A stretch of 24,267 bases of DNA, taken from contig BFEA01000131.1 of the NCBI GenBank assembly GCA_003427395.1, positions 2,019,301 to 2,043,567 on the forward strand, read 5' to 3'. The stretch comes from Chara braunii (Eukaryota > Streptophyta > Charophyceae > Charales > Characeae). The notes under the pieces are model-generated. The model made no database searches. It was not told where the DNA came from and saw nothing but the letters and a program-made list of their open reading frames with translations. The position numbers were made by a program, and so were the translations under genes. This document shows, in pieces, positions 1-10,306 of this stretch; positions within the stretch are counted from its first letter, which is position 1; the number at the start of each line of letters is the position of its first letter.

Positions 1-282
1 AAAAAAAAAAAAAAGACAAAGAAAACCTAATTACGAGTGCAATGCAACAAGGAAAGCACAAGAACTATATGTACCGTGCAATTTCGCCCTTGTGACCACA
101 ATGTCATTCCCAGCCGAAAAGGACAAGCTCAATACGAGACCCACACCCAATCTAGGTAACCACGGGAGACTTGAAGATGAGTCTTGAAGCAACCAAGAAT
201 CCAGGCACAGCTGCGTGTTGTTTGTCACCTTGCAGAGATGATTACCCAGGGCCCAGGTATCTTTAAACCATTTGATGCCTAG
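1..282. other. gene-free left edge; probable LINE 3' flank
   Basis: No coding frame with recognisable content is seen. The segment lies downstream of the C-terminal finger of the minus-strand LINE, so it probably includes that element's 3' UTR. The run of 14 A at positions 1-14 is on the plus strand. A poly-A tail of the LINE would appear here as T, so this run is not its tail and the true 3' end of the LINE was not located. Confidence 0.4.
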
Positions 283-1482
283 TCAAGAGTTTTGCGTCAT
301 GGCCACTTTGCGTCGCCAATCCGTCTGGATAGCCTGACATATTTGGGATTTGACCGCCCTTCTAATCTGACGATTGGTGTAATCTGTTCCTTGAAAGGTT
401 CGTTGGTTTCGCCCTTGCCAGATAACGTTGAAGCAAACAACTCGGGCTGATTGGGCTATGTTGCCCCATCCTTTGGATTTTCGTACCCCAATTGGGACGC
501 CTCCCAATAGATCCCATTCCTTGGTCCATGTAAATGCTGAACCAGAAATATGGGTCCAATATTTTATCCACCATTTCAAAATTCGACCAGAACCAGGACA
601 ATCCCACCAAAGGTGAACCGAACTGCATCTAGGATAGGTACGATTTAGTGCCATACCACGTTCGGCTAGCCAGACTGCTGAGGGAGTGGATACTGAGGAA
701 ACCGACCACAGCAGGGAGGAGTGTCTTTGGTTAGCTATCATCTTCTGTTGGGACCAACATGTATAAGGGCTCTATCTATTTCTTGTGTAGGTAGGTCGAT
801 AAGTTGGGCTCATCTAACCTGTGCAACTACTTGTGGAACTTTCATGAGGGTGAGCATAGAGTATCCGATCTTAATGGAGTAATCAGCCAACGAGGCATTT
901 GTTCTTCTTCTGCCAGTGACCGACCATTCCCATAGAGCAGGGTCAAGCCTTAGGTTAAAAACCGGAGTCCCGTTTGCATGTAGTTGATAACGAGAAGAGT
1001 CCTCATAACCTTCAGATTCTAATACTCTTAGCTGATACAGTTGTGAGTCCAGTGGGAGTTGGTTGTTTACTTCCTCTAATTGTAGCAAGTTCTTGTGCAC
1101 CCTCCAACACTCGAAATCCCTATTCTTGTTTGTGGCAATTGAACGAAGTTTCCATACCAACGCGGGGTTAGAATGTTCTGCCGAAAAACCATGTTCCCGG
1201 AGGATCGACTCCTTTTGGTGAAATCATGTTTTTCCACCTAGATGGCATTGCGTTAATCAGAGTCTTCCTCCGGTCCTTTATATGCCACAGTTGACCCAAC
1301 CGATCTCTCAAAGTAACTTCCGTTTTCCAACTACCCAACGTGGAATCCCAAATGTCATGAATTCTCAGCACCCCTCGTTCGATCCACGAACGACCGAAAC
1401 TAGAAGGGGTTAAGTCCACTCTAAACCAGTTGTCTAACATATCTCCAATATGGGGGTTCTGAAATAGCGGTTGTGCAAGCAC
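283..1482 (-). pseudogene. LINE ORF2, C-terminal region with zf-RVT finger
   Basis: Three consecutive minus-strand frames (1482-1168, 1160-810, 741-283) continue ORF2 beyond the RT. The last holds a Cys-X-X-X-X-His-Leu-Trp-Trp-Asp-Cys-Pro segment, part of the zf-RVT zinc-binding region at the C-terminus of plant L1 ORF2 proteins, followed by a Trp-rich tail (Asn-Val-Ile-Trp-Gln-Gly-Arg-Asn) typical of that family. The terminal stop is TGA at 283-285. The frames are broken at about 1165 and 800 by indels. The finger is thought to help bind the element's RNA or target. The presence of this tail shows the copy is not 3'-truncated within the ORF. Confidence 0.8.
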
Positions 1483-1686
1483 CTCTGCTTTCGAGGATGG
1501 TTCTTTCCGGTTGTTTGGGCAGATCTTTTTCCAAACACTAATTATTGATGCCCGAAAGGGGGAGTTGATGTGTCCTAGCTGATATGAATAGAGTGGCAGA
1601 CACGTCCAAACGTCTGTTGGGCGAGAGAGGTTTTGATTACTTTATTGTCTATTCTATCTATATATTCATTCTCGTGATAGAACTGT

Positions 1687-3632
1687 TCACCTAAAAATAC
1701 TCAGTGGAGTGAGGGGTGAAGCAGACTTAGCTCCAATGATGCAAAGACACAACATTGAAGAATTTTGACGTTGGGGGTCTAGAATGCTAATACCCCCTTC
1801 ACTTTGGGGTCGGCATAGCATTTCCCATACCATCTTTGAGATGAAGGAGTCACCTGCTTTAGTGAAGGGTCTCCAAATAAATTTGGCAACCCTTCGCTTC
1901 GTTACCCCACACAGATGCGAGCCTAACCCACGAACTCTGTTGACAAACCATAATAATGCAAATAGGGCACCATTGATTACCATGGCTCTACCATATATCG
2001 ATAGGTGGCACATCTTTCCCCACGAGGTTAGTCTCATGGTAACTTTCTGCAGGAGCAAGTTATCCTGCGTTGCCATGCAGTTAGATAAGGCGATCTGAAC
2101 TCCAAGAAATCGTTCGCTCTCTTCTTCCCCGATCTTTTTCATTCCCCATTCAACAGCGAGAGAGAATTGGGTTGGAAGGATGTACTGAACGAATTAATGC
2201 CAATTTATAGCTGCTTCAGAAAAAGATGCATACTCATCGAGATATTTTTTAAGGGCACCCAGCGAGGGGTGCGTGTTATGGATTACTGCAAATAAGTCAT
2301 CGGCCAGGGCCTTAACCTTATATGGGCTCAGTCCGGCTTGAAGACCTTCGATTTGAGTATGAGCTCTATTGTTGTTAAGAACACCTTCCATCTGGAGAGC
2401 AAACAAGAGTGGAGCCAGGGGACAACCCTGGCGGAGAGATCTAGACACAGGGAATTTTTCAGATAAACAACCATTAATTGACACCGCAACTGTTGAGAGT
2501 GTATATGATAGTGACCCATGACGTTAAGTTATTTCCAAATCTCATCCAATTCAGGGAGGATAGAACATATGACCAACTGACATAATCATATGCTTTCTCC
2601 AGGTCTAATAAGAGGACTGCCATATTCATTTGGTTGTCCTGAATGACTTTCAACGTCTCTATGACCGTCATTATATTGTCAAATATGGACCGTCCTTGAA
2701 TAAAGTTGCTTGGTCCGATTTGACCAAATCAGGTAAATAACGACTCAAGCACCTCGCCAAAACTTTAGCGAGGATTTTGTATGATACATTCAGGACCGAA
2801 ATAGACCTCCAATTTCGAATTTCAGATCTAACTCTCGTTTTGAACAGAATGAAAATTATACCTCTCGACATGTTGGTGGCTAATTTTCCTCCTACTAATA
2901 TTTCATTGTAGGTTTCGACGAGTTTGTCCCCAACCTCATCCCAAACCAGTAGATATAGTTCCACTGATAGCCCATCGTCGCCTAGGGCTTTGCCGCACCC
3001 CATTGCCTTAAATTTAAGGCTTCGTGACCTTCTAGCGGGGTGATAGGTCTGTCAAGATCTAATCTTCCACCAACCGAGAATTCGATTGTTGTGCTAACCT
3101 AATGATTTGTGGTCCTGTGCAGGTCGGTCTTCACATTGGCCACTTGGAGGGGAGATGTGAGGATGTCCCTGTAGTATAGGGCAACATAATCACAGAGTTG
3201 TTTTAGATCTTTGGCCATCGACGCTAAGTCGTCAAATGAATGTTTAATCTTTTTCATTGGGATCACTGAACGGTGTGGAAGAAGTTTATGAAAGGATTCC
3301 TTTGTCATCCTATCGTGAACAACTATGCCTTTAACATGAAGCCGCTCTATCAAAATTTTTGATTATCGGATTTCCAACTATTCCCACTCTACTAGTAGCC
3401 TGATTTTTTCCTTGCCCCAAACCTTCTATGAAACTGGGTGTTCCATCATGCGAGATTTTGTATATGCTATTCGACTTTTAATTGCTTCGACTTTTCGGCG
3501 TCTGTTAAATAATAATAGGCGAGAAAAAACATTTAGCAAGTTAGAGAACATACGAGAGTCGAAATTCCACCATTCAACAGTTGAAGGGTAGTCATGTCGG
3601 ACTTTACTCCAGTCCTGCCATAATTGTTTCAT
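1687..3632 (-). pseudogene. LINE ORF2, reverse transcriptase domain
   Basis: Successive minus-strand frames carry the RT blocks in order. The pre-RT linker is at 3632-3099, with the typical Lys-Glu-Ser-Phe-His-Lys region and a Tyr-Tyr-Arg-Asp stretch. At 3003-2671 are Gly-Asp-Asp-Gly-Leu, Asn-Trp-Arg-Ser-Ile-Ser and Tyr-Lys-Ile-Leu-Ala. Motif A, Leu-Asp-Leu-Glu-Lys-Ala-Tyr-Asp, is in 2671-2474. Motif B, Leu-Arg-Gln-Gly-Cys-Pro-Leu, and motif C, Ala-Leu-Ala-Asp-Asp, are in 2484-2194. The thumb/connection region is at 2142-1687, including Ser-Glu-Gly-Gly-Ile-Ser-Ile-Leu. Both catalytic Asp of motif C and the Asp of motif A are kept, so decay is by frameshifts and stops rather than loss of the active site. 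The domain copies the LINE RNA into the genome. Confidence 0.92.
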
Positions 3633-4101
3633 CTAAGCAACCAACCAGGGTCCTTCAGTTTAATGGTATTGAACCTGAATAACCATTTCCCTTTCGTCAC
3701 TTTCGAAGTAAGAAGGGTAATCATAATAGGTTTGTGGTCCGATAATGAGCCAGATGATGCACCTGTCTTACCTATCGATTCCCATAGGGCAAACGAGGTG
3801 AGAAAAAAATTGAGCCTTGTCTTAGTGATACCTGTGTTTGCCTATGGTGCGAGAACCAAGTATAACCTGGGAGGTCCGGGTGGGACATTCGATATGGATC
3901 AATAACTTAAGGTCAAATGCTTCCATTGTGGTTAATAAGCTGAGTTTATCATTGTTTAACCGTGAAGTGGAAGCATCCAACATTGCGTTTCAATCACTCG
4001 CAAATACGAATTTGTCTGCTTCCGGTACAATCAATAGTAATTTTTGAACGAATTGAGTTCGAGATTTTCTATCAATAGGCACGTAGATAAAAAAAAATAA
4101 C

Positions 4102-4176
4102 CCAATAAGCTAGGCTACCAGCCAGGTCGCCCGGGTCCCTGGTGGCCAGCCCGTGCAAGGACCAGGGAAGACCCCT

Positions 4177-4221
<45 letters not shown>

Positions 4222-4394
4222 GTTATGCAGTAAAATAAACTGAACAACTTTTGCCTCAGGGTCACATCGAAATTCTTCACCAAATTTAGAATAAAAAATA
4301 AACTTTAAAAATATTTATTTTATTTTTATTATTATTATTTTTTTTGGCCCGGCCGGGCAAGTGACCTCGGGCCACTCTGGTAGCCTAGCCAATA
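4102..4394. mobile_element. MITE-like element with 12-bp TIRs and CCAATA target duplication
   Basis: Exact terminal inverted repeats CTAGGCTACCAG (4110-4121) and CTGGTAGCCTAG (4377-4388) are bounded by direct repeats CCAATA (4102-4107 and 4389-4394). The unit between the direct repeats is 281 bp. It has GC-rich shoulders rich in CCCGG next to each TIR, a 40-nt A run (4179-4218) and an AT-rich centre. It encodes no protein, so it would need a transposase in trans. It sits in the LINE endonuclease, so it inserted after the LINE did. The DNA transposon superfamily is not clear from a 6-bp duplication and these termini. Confidence 0.7.
4179..4218. repeat. A40 homopolymer inside the MITE-like element
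   Basis: Forty consecutive A follow the left GC-rich shoulder of the nested element. The length is probably unreliable because homopolymers this long are error-prone in sequencing. It could mark a SINE or processed-RNA tail nested in the element. Confidence 0.9.
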
Positions 4395-4692
4395 CGCATT
4401 ATCAAGGAAACATTTGACCTTACCCATCTTCCCCACAGATCGACATAGAAGTCAACTATCTCCATCTCTGCTCTTCTGTGAATAAGAATCGCCAAGCCGC
4501 CTTTCGAACCGACTGCTGACCCCTATAGCTGTGGACCATCCCACCATTTAGTGAGAGACAATATTTTTTTTCCAGATAATTCAGTTTCCTGTAGGCATAT
4601 AACTTGGATGTTATTGTTGAATATGTTTGTCTCTCTTGAAGTGTCTTGAATTATCCCCCAGTCCCCGTACATTCCACAGTCCAACGTTTAAC

Positions 4693-6092
4693 TTAACCAT
4701 GTGCTACCGTCCCACCTGCCCCATTCTGGATCAGGGGGTTGCCTTGCGAGCCGGATTGGCTCGGGTTTGACAGCCACGACTTGGTAAACATCGAACAGAC
4801 ATATGGAGATAACAATTTTTTCTCCCTCAACAAATGACTGTCGACATCTATCAAACATTCAACATTCTGGAAAGGGGGCATCCTAAATATTCCTTAATTC
4901 ACTTTTCTTAGATTCTTCAAACCAATGAAGAGGGAGAAGACGAATACCCTCTGATTCTAGTTTTTCGAGTTGACCTGCGACAAGTCGTATATCCATGACA
5001 GGGACAAAAATCTTAATACGTTTGCCTCCACCATCCGGACTTTCAACGATGATACGTGGCATAGTCATGTCGGGGATAATTCGAAATAGAAACCGATCTT
5101 GGATCGCAGATGTGACCAAGGTGGCGATAGCAGATGACATCGATTGTTCATGACCAGAAATATTTACGAGTTGAGGAGAGTCATCTGAAGATGTCCATGC
5201 CAGTACCCACAGGACATTTTGAGCAAGCGTACAAAACAGTGGAAAAATTATCTTCTTGACTTGGCGAATTTGACCTCGACCCAACGATGTCGGAGCTCGT
5301 CGTTTAGTCGAAGAACTGCCGGGTGTAACTACATCTTTGATCCGACCTTGGGAGTCATCTGATCTCAGAATTGACAACGCAGAGGCTTTACTCCTTAGGT
5401 GACTTGCTGCAAAGCTCCCTTCCAAGTTCAGGCGACTTTGCTTACCAAAAGTGTCAGATCTTGCTTTCAAAATGGCTGAGTCACCCAGCCTCCCTTGCTC
5501 TGATGTCGGAGTTTGGAAGCCACTTACCCCTCTTATGCCACCGATTCCAATTCCTTCGGTTTCAACGGTTATGCACGGGCCACTGCCTCCGCATGCAACC
5601 GAGGATGCAACTCTGCCTCCCAATCCCGATAGAGGTGGGGGACCGCCTGCTGTAGGGGTTACGCCAATCAATCGTTGCTGAAATGATTGGTGAGGCATGC
5701 CGTAATTAAGAGGAATACCGCCTTGTTGAATCCCTTGTTGGGCTACCCATGACACAAAGGTGTTCCCCTTCCAACTTGGATGACTCTGTTTGGAATGGGA
5801 ACTACACTTGCGATTGGACTCCATTAAAACCTTGAATCAAAGGTGAGGAAGATGGATTGAGCTGAACAATATTGAAAGTTTGACTGTCTCCTTGAGTCCG
5901 AGGAGGGACGGTATATAGAGTTGTCATACAGGGAGATGCCCCTTGAGGGCCCATAGGACCATTGTAGCCTTGAGCATTGGATGATTGCTAGCCGCTTCCT
6001 TGAGGTTGTTGACTTCCTGCTTGTTATTGTTGTTGTCTTTGATTTCTTTGACAATCAGCGTCGATGTGGAAGAAGGCGCGGCACCGGTGACA
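4693..6092 (-). pseudogene. LINE ORF1 remnant (CCHC zinc knuckle protein)
   Basis: The segment starts with a perfect CX2CX4HX4C knuckle at 6092-6051 (Cys-His-Arg-Cys, four residues, His, four residues, Cys), followed by a Gln-rich linker. A frame break near 5824 leads into an open frame of 313 residues (5824-4883) rich in Ser, Gly and Pro, with basic stretches and a more ordered C-terminal third. A last piece (4881-4693) ends in TAA at 4693-4695. ORF1 proteins of L1 elements bind the element's RNA, and the knuckle fits that role. The order is unusual because the knuckle precedes the long tail. The part upstream of the knuckle is missing. The stop overlaps the ORF2 ATG by 8 nt. Confidence 0.7.
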
Positions 6093-6112
6093 TCTAGGGA
6101 TTTCCGAGGATG

Positions 6113-6983
6113 CTAATAATGATACTTTCGTTAAAAATAAAATATTTTGTAAAAAGTGAACATAATGAAATTAACAAATTTGCCAGAACAAAAGTACATT
6201 TAACAACAAGAGCAGAGGATTTAGCATCTTATTGACAAATATTGTATAATCAAGTATTGAAAAAAAAATTGTATATCCGCATCAATACAAATTTCATCAG
6301 TCAACTATCCATGATTCTATTTCAAAAGAAAGTTGTATATCTGCATCAATACAAGTTTCATGAGTCAACTATTGTATATTATCCCAACCTTTCATAACAT
6401 GAATACATCCATTCTATCGCAACATGAACGCATATTGCAAAACGTGAGACTCAGACAAAGTGTAAAAGCTAGACTAAGTGAAAAGCCGTATCGGATCAAG
6501 TTCAACTTGGCAATATTTCAATCAATTCGGAATCTGATGTTCCTTGAACTTAAAGGCTAACATGAAAAAACAGAAAGACCTTGCATGTGACCTTAGAAGA
6601 AAATTTAAAAAACTGTTAATATTTGTCAGCAAAGTGCAACGAACACTCCAAAAACACGTACAAAAATCCTGCTTAACTACAACAACACAATTAAATGAAA
6701 ACACGTGCAAAACTTCAATATTAAAAACAATTTGAAAGCAGTGTCACCCATAAACTATCAAAATACAAACCTTAGTTCAAATCCCACTGAAATCGGATAA
6801 CCAAATAACTCTATATTAACGCAGGACTGGGCTATTCGAACTTAGATGATGTCTCAAGACCATTGACCGAGTAAGAGAAAAAAAAAAAAAAAGCAAAGCA
6901 CAAATGACACTCCGAAAGTAGGCAAAATAAACTTAGTAACTAGATCGACTCAGGGGATAAACTAATACGATCAAGATAACATT
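6113..6983. other. AT-rich gene-free stretch
   Basis: The sequence becomes AT-rich directly upstream of the truncated LINE ORF1. Short open frames are present on both strands, but none has recognisable composition or motifs. Apart from one local duplication (6269-6371) and an A15-type run near 6878 nothing is seen. It may be the genomic site the LINE entered, or an unrelated insertion that removed the LINE 5' end. Confidence 0.6.
6269..6371. repeat. imperfect direct duplication, period 64 bp
   Basis: A 39-nt segment beginning TTGTATATC (6269-6307) is repeated at 6333-6371 with about three mismatches (CCGC to CTGC, AAAT to AAGT, ATCAG to ATGAG). The intervening 25 nt are not repeated. It looks like a simple local duplication. 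Confidence 0.85.
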
Positions 6984-7571
6984 TCAGTCTGTCCTTGTAT
7001 AAGTTGTCCAATCTTCTATAATGATGGTATCAGTTTGTCCATCAAACGCGGGGTCCTTGTACTCTATATAACTTTCTATTACTTCACATTCGCGCAGAAG
7101 GAGACTTCGCAAATATTTAATGGTCGTGTCCACAAGCCCATCTATGAGTGTTTTGAGTGATGGTTGCTCCATGATCCTCCTTCGGAATTCTTGCCGTCGT
7201 CGTTCATCGATGTTGTTTGCATTGGACACACTTGCATTTGCAGAATAGTCATTATGAATAAGGAAAGATATTTTGCATCGACCTCGAACAGTTGCCGCTG
7301 CACAAAACAAGGTCATCACGTTGAAATTGTTGTGGCAGAATTTGATTGCTGAATAATACAATTCTGAAAAGGGTGCGACCACTTCTCGCGGGTATGTTCT
7401 CGTTCCACAACACCTGCGACCACAAATATACAGTGACTCTCGAGGAGAATGTTCCCAGTCTTCCGGTGGGGCATCCACACCTCTGACACTGAGTACTGCA
7501 CTGTCAAAAACCACTTCAGATGTGAAGAAAACCGGACCCATATCATGCCATATATTTCTTCCCCACACCAT
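6984..7571 (-). CDS. hypothetical protein next to the DUF7869-like frame
   Basis: An open frame of 195 codons on the minus strand begins with ATG at 7571. The product is not recognised. Its second half looks protein-like: an Asn/Ser stretch, then a charged helix with Glu-Arg-Arg-Arg-Gln-Glu-Phe-Arg-Arg-Arg, then an amphipathic helix rich in Leu and Ile. The first half overlaps a competing frame (7546-7316) of similar quality, so a frameshift or splice inside the region is possible. It lies about 160 bp downstream of the DUF7869-like frame on the same strand. An acceptor-like sequence (pyrimidine-rich, ending GTTGCAG) lies near 7620, so it could be a 3' exon of the same gene or a second ORF of the same element. 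Confidence 0.4.
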   Translation of the reverse strand: MVWGRNIWHDMGPVFFTSEVVFDSAVLSVRGVDAPPEDWEHSPRESLYICGRRCCGTRTYPREVVAPFSELYYSAIKFCHNNFNVMTLFCAAATVRGRCKISFLIHNDYSANASVSNANNIDERRRQEFRRRIMEQPSLKTLIDGLVDTTIKYLRSLLLRECEVIESYIEYKDPAFDGQTDTIIIEDWTTYTRTD

Positions 7572-7732
7572 GTTACTTGGTGGTCATCTAGTCGTCACAA
7601 ATGGTTGAATCATTCTGCAACACATGAAAATACAGTTTAAATATATATAAATGAAAGCTCAGTGACAACTAAATAACGTACTAATACGTGTAAAAAAATA
7701 CGATTAACTCTTCTTCAAAACCTATTTAAAAC

Positions 7733-10306
7733 CTACTGATCTTGATCATCGGGAAGTGAAAGGCATACCGAGACCTTCTCTCTGGCCGATTTTGGAATGT
7801 GCACTCCATTTTTCAAATACAATGTCTTTGATGTCCAACTCCACACAACACAGTCTACATGCTGTCACTGCTGTGATGTTGTGTTGTCTTTCTTCCATGT
7901 CTTCTTCCATGCGTTCGAATATTGCACAGAAAGACGTTTTGCAATAGGTTGTGGCACCCAATATTCAATAAGAATATGATTGAAAGTTGGCGACTTCATA
8001 TCGTTGTCTACATCGGAAATGACTCTACCCATCCATACGGGAATTCCCTCATCGATATCATCTTAGGAAAGACGTAAGAGAACGAATTGACCTTTTTCGA
8101 CATCCACAACTGGGTTGAGCTCCACCTTTGGACGCTCATTGAGCGGTCCAACAAACAACGGCTCCTTATTCTCATTGCTCTTCAAGAGGAAGGCAATATC
8201 AATATCATCTGGATCATCCTTCTTAATTTTGTCTTGTGAGGGCCAGAAGCCAGCCTTGAGTGAAGTTTTTGCAAACCCAGACCCGTAGTGCTCCTCGACT
8301 GTCTCGAGGAACGTTTTCCATTGTGAAAGAGCACTCTCCTTTGAGAAGCTAACCTCATCTTTCATTCTCAACCACTTGTGGCGCTTGTTCTCCAACCACC
8401 CAACAAACGTCTTCACACCTTCAATTCCCGATTCGAAATCCGAATTCCTATCTTTAGTAGGCAGAGAAGCTGACGGCGGAACAGGTGATGGCACGAATGG
8501 CCATTCGGGTCCAGCGTATGCTTTGTTTCCATCTCGTTTAAAGCAATAGATTGGAGCAGACCATTCAGGAGAAGTGCAATACTCTTTCCACTAGAACACA
8601 AGATTCTCATCCTGCATATAAAACCTAAATGCATGTGGACGAGTATGACCGGTCAGTCTCTTGACCAGGAAAGGCTTAACAACAGCTCGCCAATCAACAA
8701 TTTCATCCATGAATGTGCACGATGGACGTTCTTTTTTAGAACTGGCAACGAGCTTGAAGAGGTCGAGCATGGTATAAGCATCGTGCATTTTCAGTTTGCG
8801 AGAGAAATGACTGAAAGTGGCATCAACGTCCGTATGTGTGTGTCCCACTAACATAAAACCGAATTCGAGTTCTTTGAAGAAGCCAAATTTTACCAAAGCT
8901 TCAGCAAGTGTCAAAACGTATCTGTTTTTGTTTTCTCTCCAACAGTTGTCAGCTTGTATCCTCAGTTTAGGAGGCAAGTCGCTTGTCACCTGGATGTCAC
9001 GGAGAACTTTCATAATGGATGATGCTACAACATTAAAATCATGTATATAGCAGGGGTAGCATGCGTGAACATGAACCGATGGTGAGCGGCCGTGTGCAAT
9101 AATAACTGTTAGATTCGTTTTCAACATCGGAATATTTGCGAATGCCTTCGATTTGTTCTCTCCGCCAAAGTGTGGAATGTTTGTCTTGCTTTGGTCCATG
9201 CCGTCAATTGTGATGCATAAACTGTTGGAACACGGTCTCTTCGAATCATCCTTCCACACCTCATACGCAACACGATGTTGGAGCTGCAAGTCCAAGTGTT
9301 TCTCGCGTAGCGAAACAAAGTACTCACGCACACGTACAAACTTTGCGGAATTGATAGATTTTTTGTATTTGACACATTTCTCGCATTTCGCAAAGTTTTG
9401 ATCAATGTCGTGGAATTTCACATGCCAGAACTGCGTTCTCCACATGTTGTAGAAAACTTGGAGAGAAACACAAGGAGCACCCATATTGTCGAATCGCAAC
9501 TTTAGCAACTTATAAATATCAACCTTGTTATAGCAAGCAGACAATTTCAACACCACTCTCGATTCCCCCTCTTTGATCTTCATGTCATTGGGCATGGAAT
9601 CTTCGTTGTCTCGCACAAAGGAGCTTAGTTTCCCGTACATCGTCGCATATGTTGTTGATGTGCGTTTGAGTCTTGTACTGCCATGCTCCGGCATAATGTA
9701 GCCTTTTGACAAAATCGTCATTTTTTTGAGAAACGTATTCCTATATACACCTAGTGTGAAACACCAAGCACTAATGCACACCTTTCGTCTCCCCACAATA
9801 GGTTGAACAATCTTCTTCTCATCTTCTATGAAGGTGAACCTCTTCAATGTTTCAATCCACCATGCATCCCTGCTCTGCTGATTCTTAGAGTAGTATGCGC
9901 TCCGGACAACTTTGATGTCGTCCAGGGTGATTTGAACGCAACACTCTCGCTTACAACAAACTTGTCCACGCACACTCGCCAGTGTTTTTTTGGTGAGTTT
10001 TCTATGAACTGATTGCAGAATCTTCTTTGACCACCGCACTCTGACACGAAAAGTATAAGGACGCTTCTATGAGGACAGACGTTTTGAAAAAATGTCATTG
10101 AAATCAGAGATCACGTCACAATTCTCATCGTCATTTCGACAACAGTGGTCAGTGTTCCGGTCAGCGTACGTTTGTGGATGATCGGTTTTATCTGGAGAAC
10201 TATCAACACTAGACGACACCGAAGCACTTGAATGTGAACCATCTTCATCACTTTCACCAAACAGAAGACATGTGTACTCGAAATCTCGAAGTGAACTCCT
10301 CGGCAC
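7733..10306 (-). pseudogene. DUF7869-like protein, possible DDE-type transposase, with four in-frame stops
   Basis: The minus-strand frame runs 858 codons from 10306 to TAG at 7733-7735 with no frameshift. It is interrupted by TAG at 10067-10069 (codon 80), TAG at 8591-8593 (572), TAA at 8063-8065 (748) and TGA at 7865-7867 (814). The text on both sides of each stop reads as one protein. Codons 1-80 are acidic and Ser-rich. Near 117-122 is Cys-Cys-Lys-Arg-Glu-Cys-Cys, and near 308-311 a Cys-X-X-Cys. The core fits my recollection of DUF7869: Ile-Asp-Gly-Met-Asp-Gln (Asp about 368), Ala-Asp-Asn-Cys-Trp-Arg-Glu-Asn-Lys-Asn (Asp about 453) and Val-Gly-His-Thr-His-Thr-Asp-Val-Asp (489-495). The spacing of three acidic strands resembles an RNase H-fold nuclease, which is inference. 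The C-terminus (Pro-Val-Trp-Met-Gly-Arg-Val, then Glu-Tyr-Trp-Val-Pro) suggests a small beta-barrel. No clear start codon is assigned because an N-terminal part lies upstream in another frame. Confidence 0.65.

Larger units (their letters stand above)
3640..4700 (-). pseudogene. LINE ORF2, EEP (AP-like) endonuclease domain, interrupted
   Basis: ORF2 appears to start at the ATG at 4700-4698 and reads into a short stretch with Trp-Asn-Val-Arg-Gly, the usual start of plant LINE endonucleases. After a frameshift near 4625 comes Ile-Cys-Leu-Gln-Glu-Thr, which carries the catalytic Glu. Then follow a Gly-Gly-Leu-Ala-Ile-Leu strand, a degraded Asp-Phe-Asn site (Ser-Asp-stop-Asn-Ala near 3990) and a Ser-Asp-His-Lys-Pro-Ile motif near 3750. 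The domain would nick target DNA. A MITE-like element at 4108-4388 splits it between two strands of the fold. Removing that element and one CCAATA copy brings the two halves into register apart from a small shift in a T run. At least two nonsense codons are present. Confidence 0.85.
283..6092 (-). mobile_element. L1-like LINE (non-LTR retrotransposon), decayed
   Basis: Read on the minus strand, the segment shows the plant L1 order: ORF1 with a CCHC knuckle (6051-6092) and a long basic/Ser/Gly-rich tail (to 4693), then ORF2 with an endonuclease/exonuclease/phosphatase (EEP) domain (from 4700), a reverse transcriptase (about 3000-1690) and a C-terminal zf-RVT finger (about 741-283). Each piece is recognisable but lies in a different frame with many stops and indels, so the copy is inactive. 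ORF1 is cut at its N-terminal side near 6113, where AT-rich unrelated DNA starts. The poly-A tail and flanking target duplications were not found. Elements of this type nick DNA with the EEP domain and copy their RNA at the nick. Confidence 0.9.

Noticed and set aside
1-14. poly-A tail of the LINE
   Set aside because: It is on the plus strand, whereas the LINE is on minus and its tail would read as T.
3624-4047. plus-strand ORFs of 93 and 69 codons
   Set aside because: They are shadows of the LINE endonuclease on the opposite strand, which carries the SDHKPI motif.
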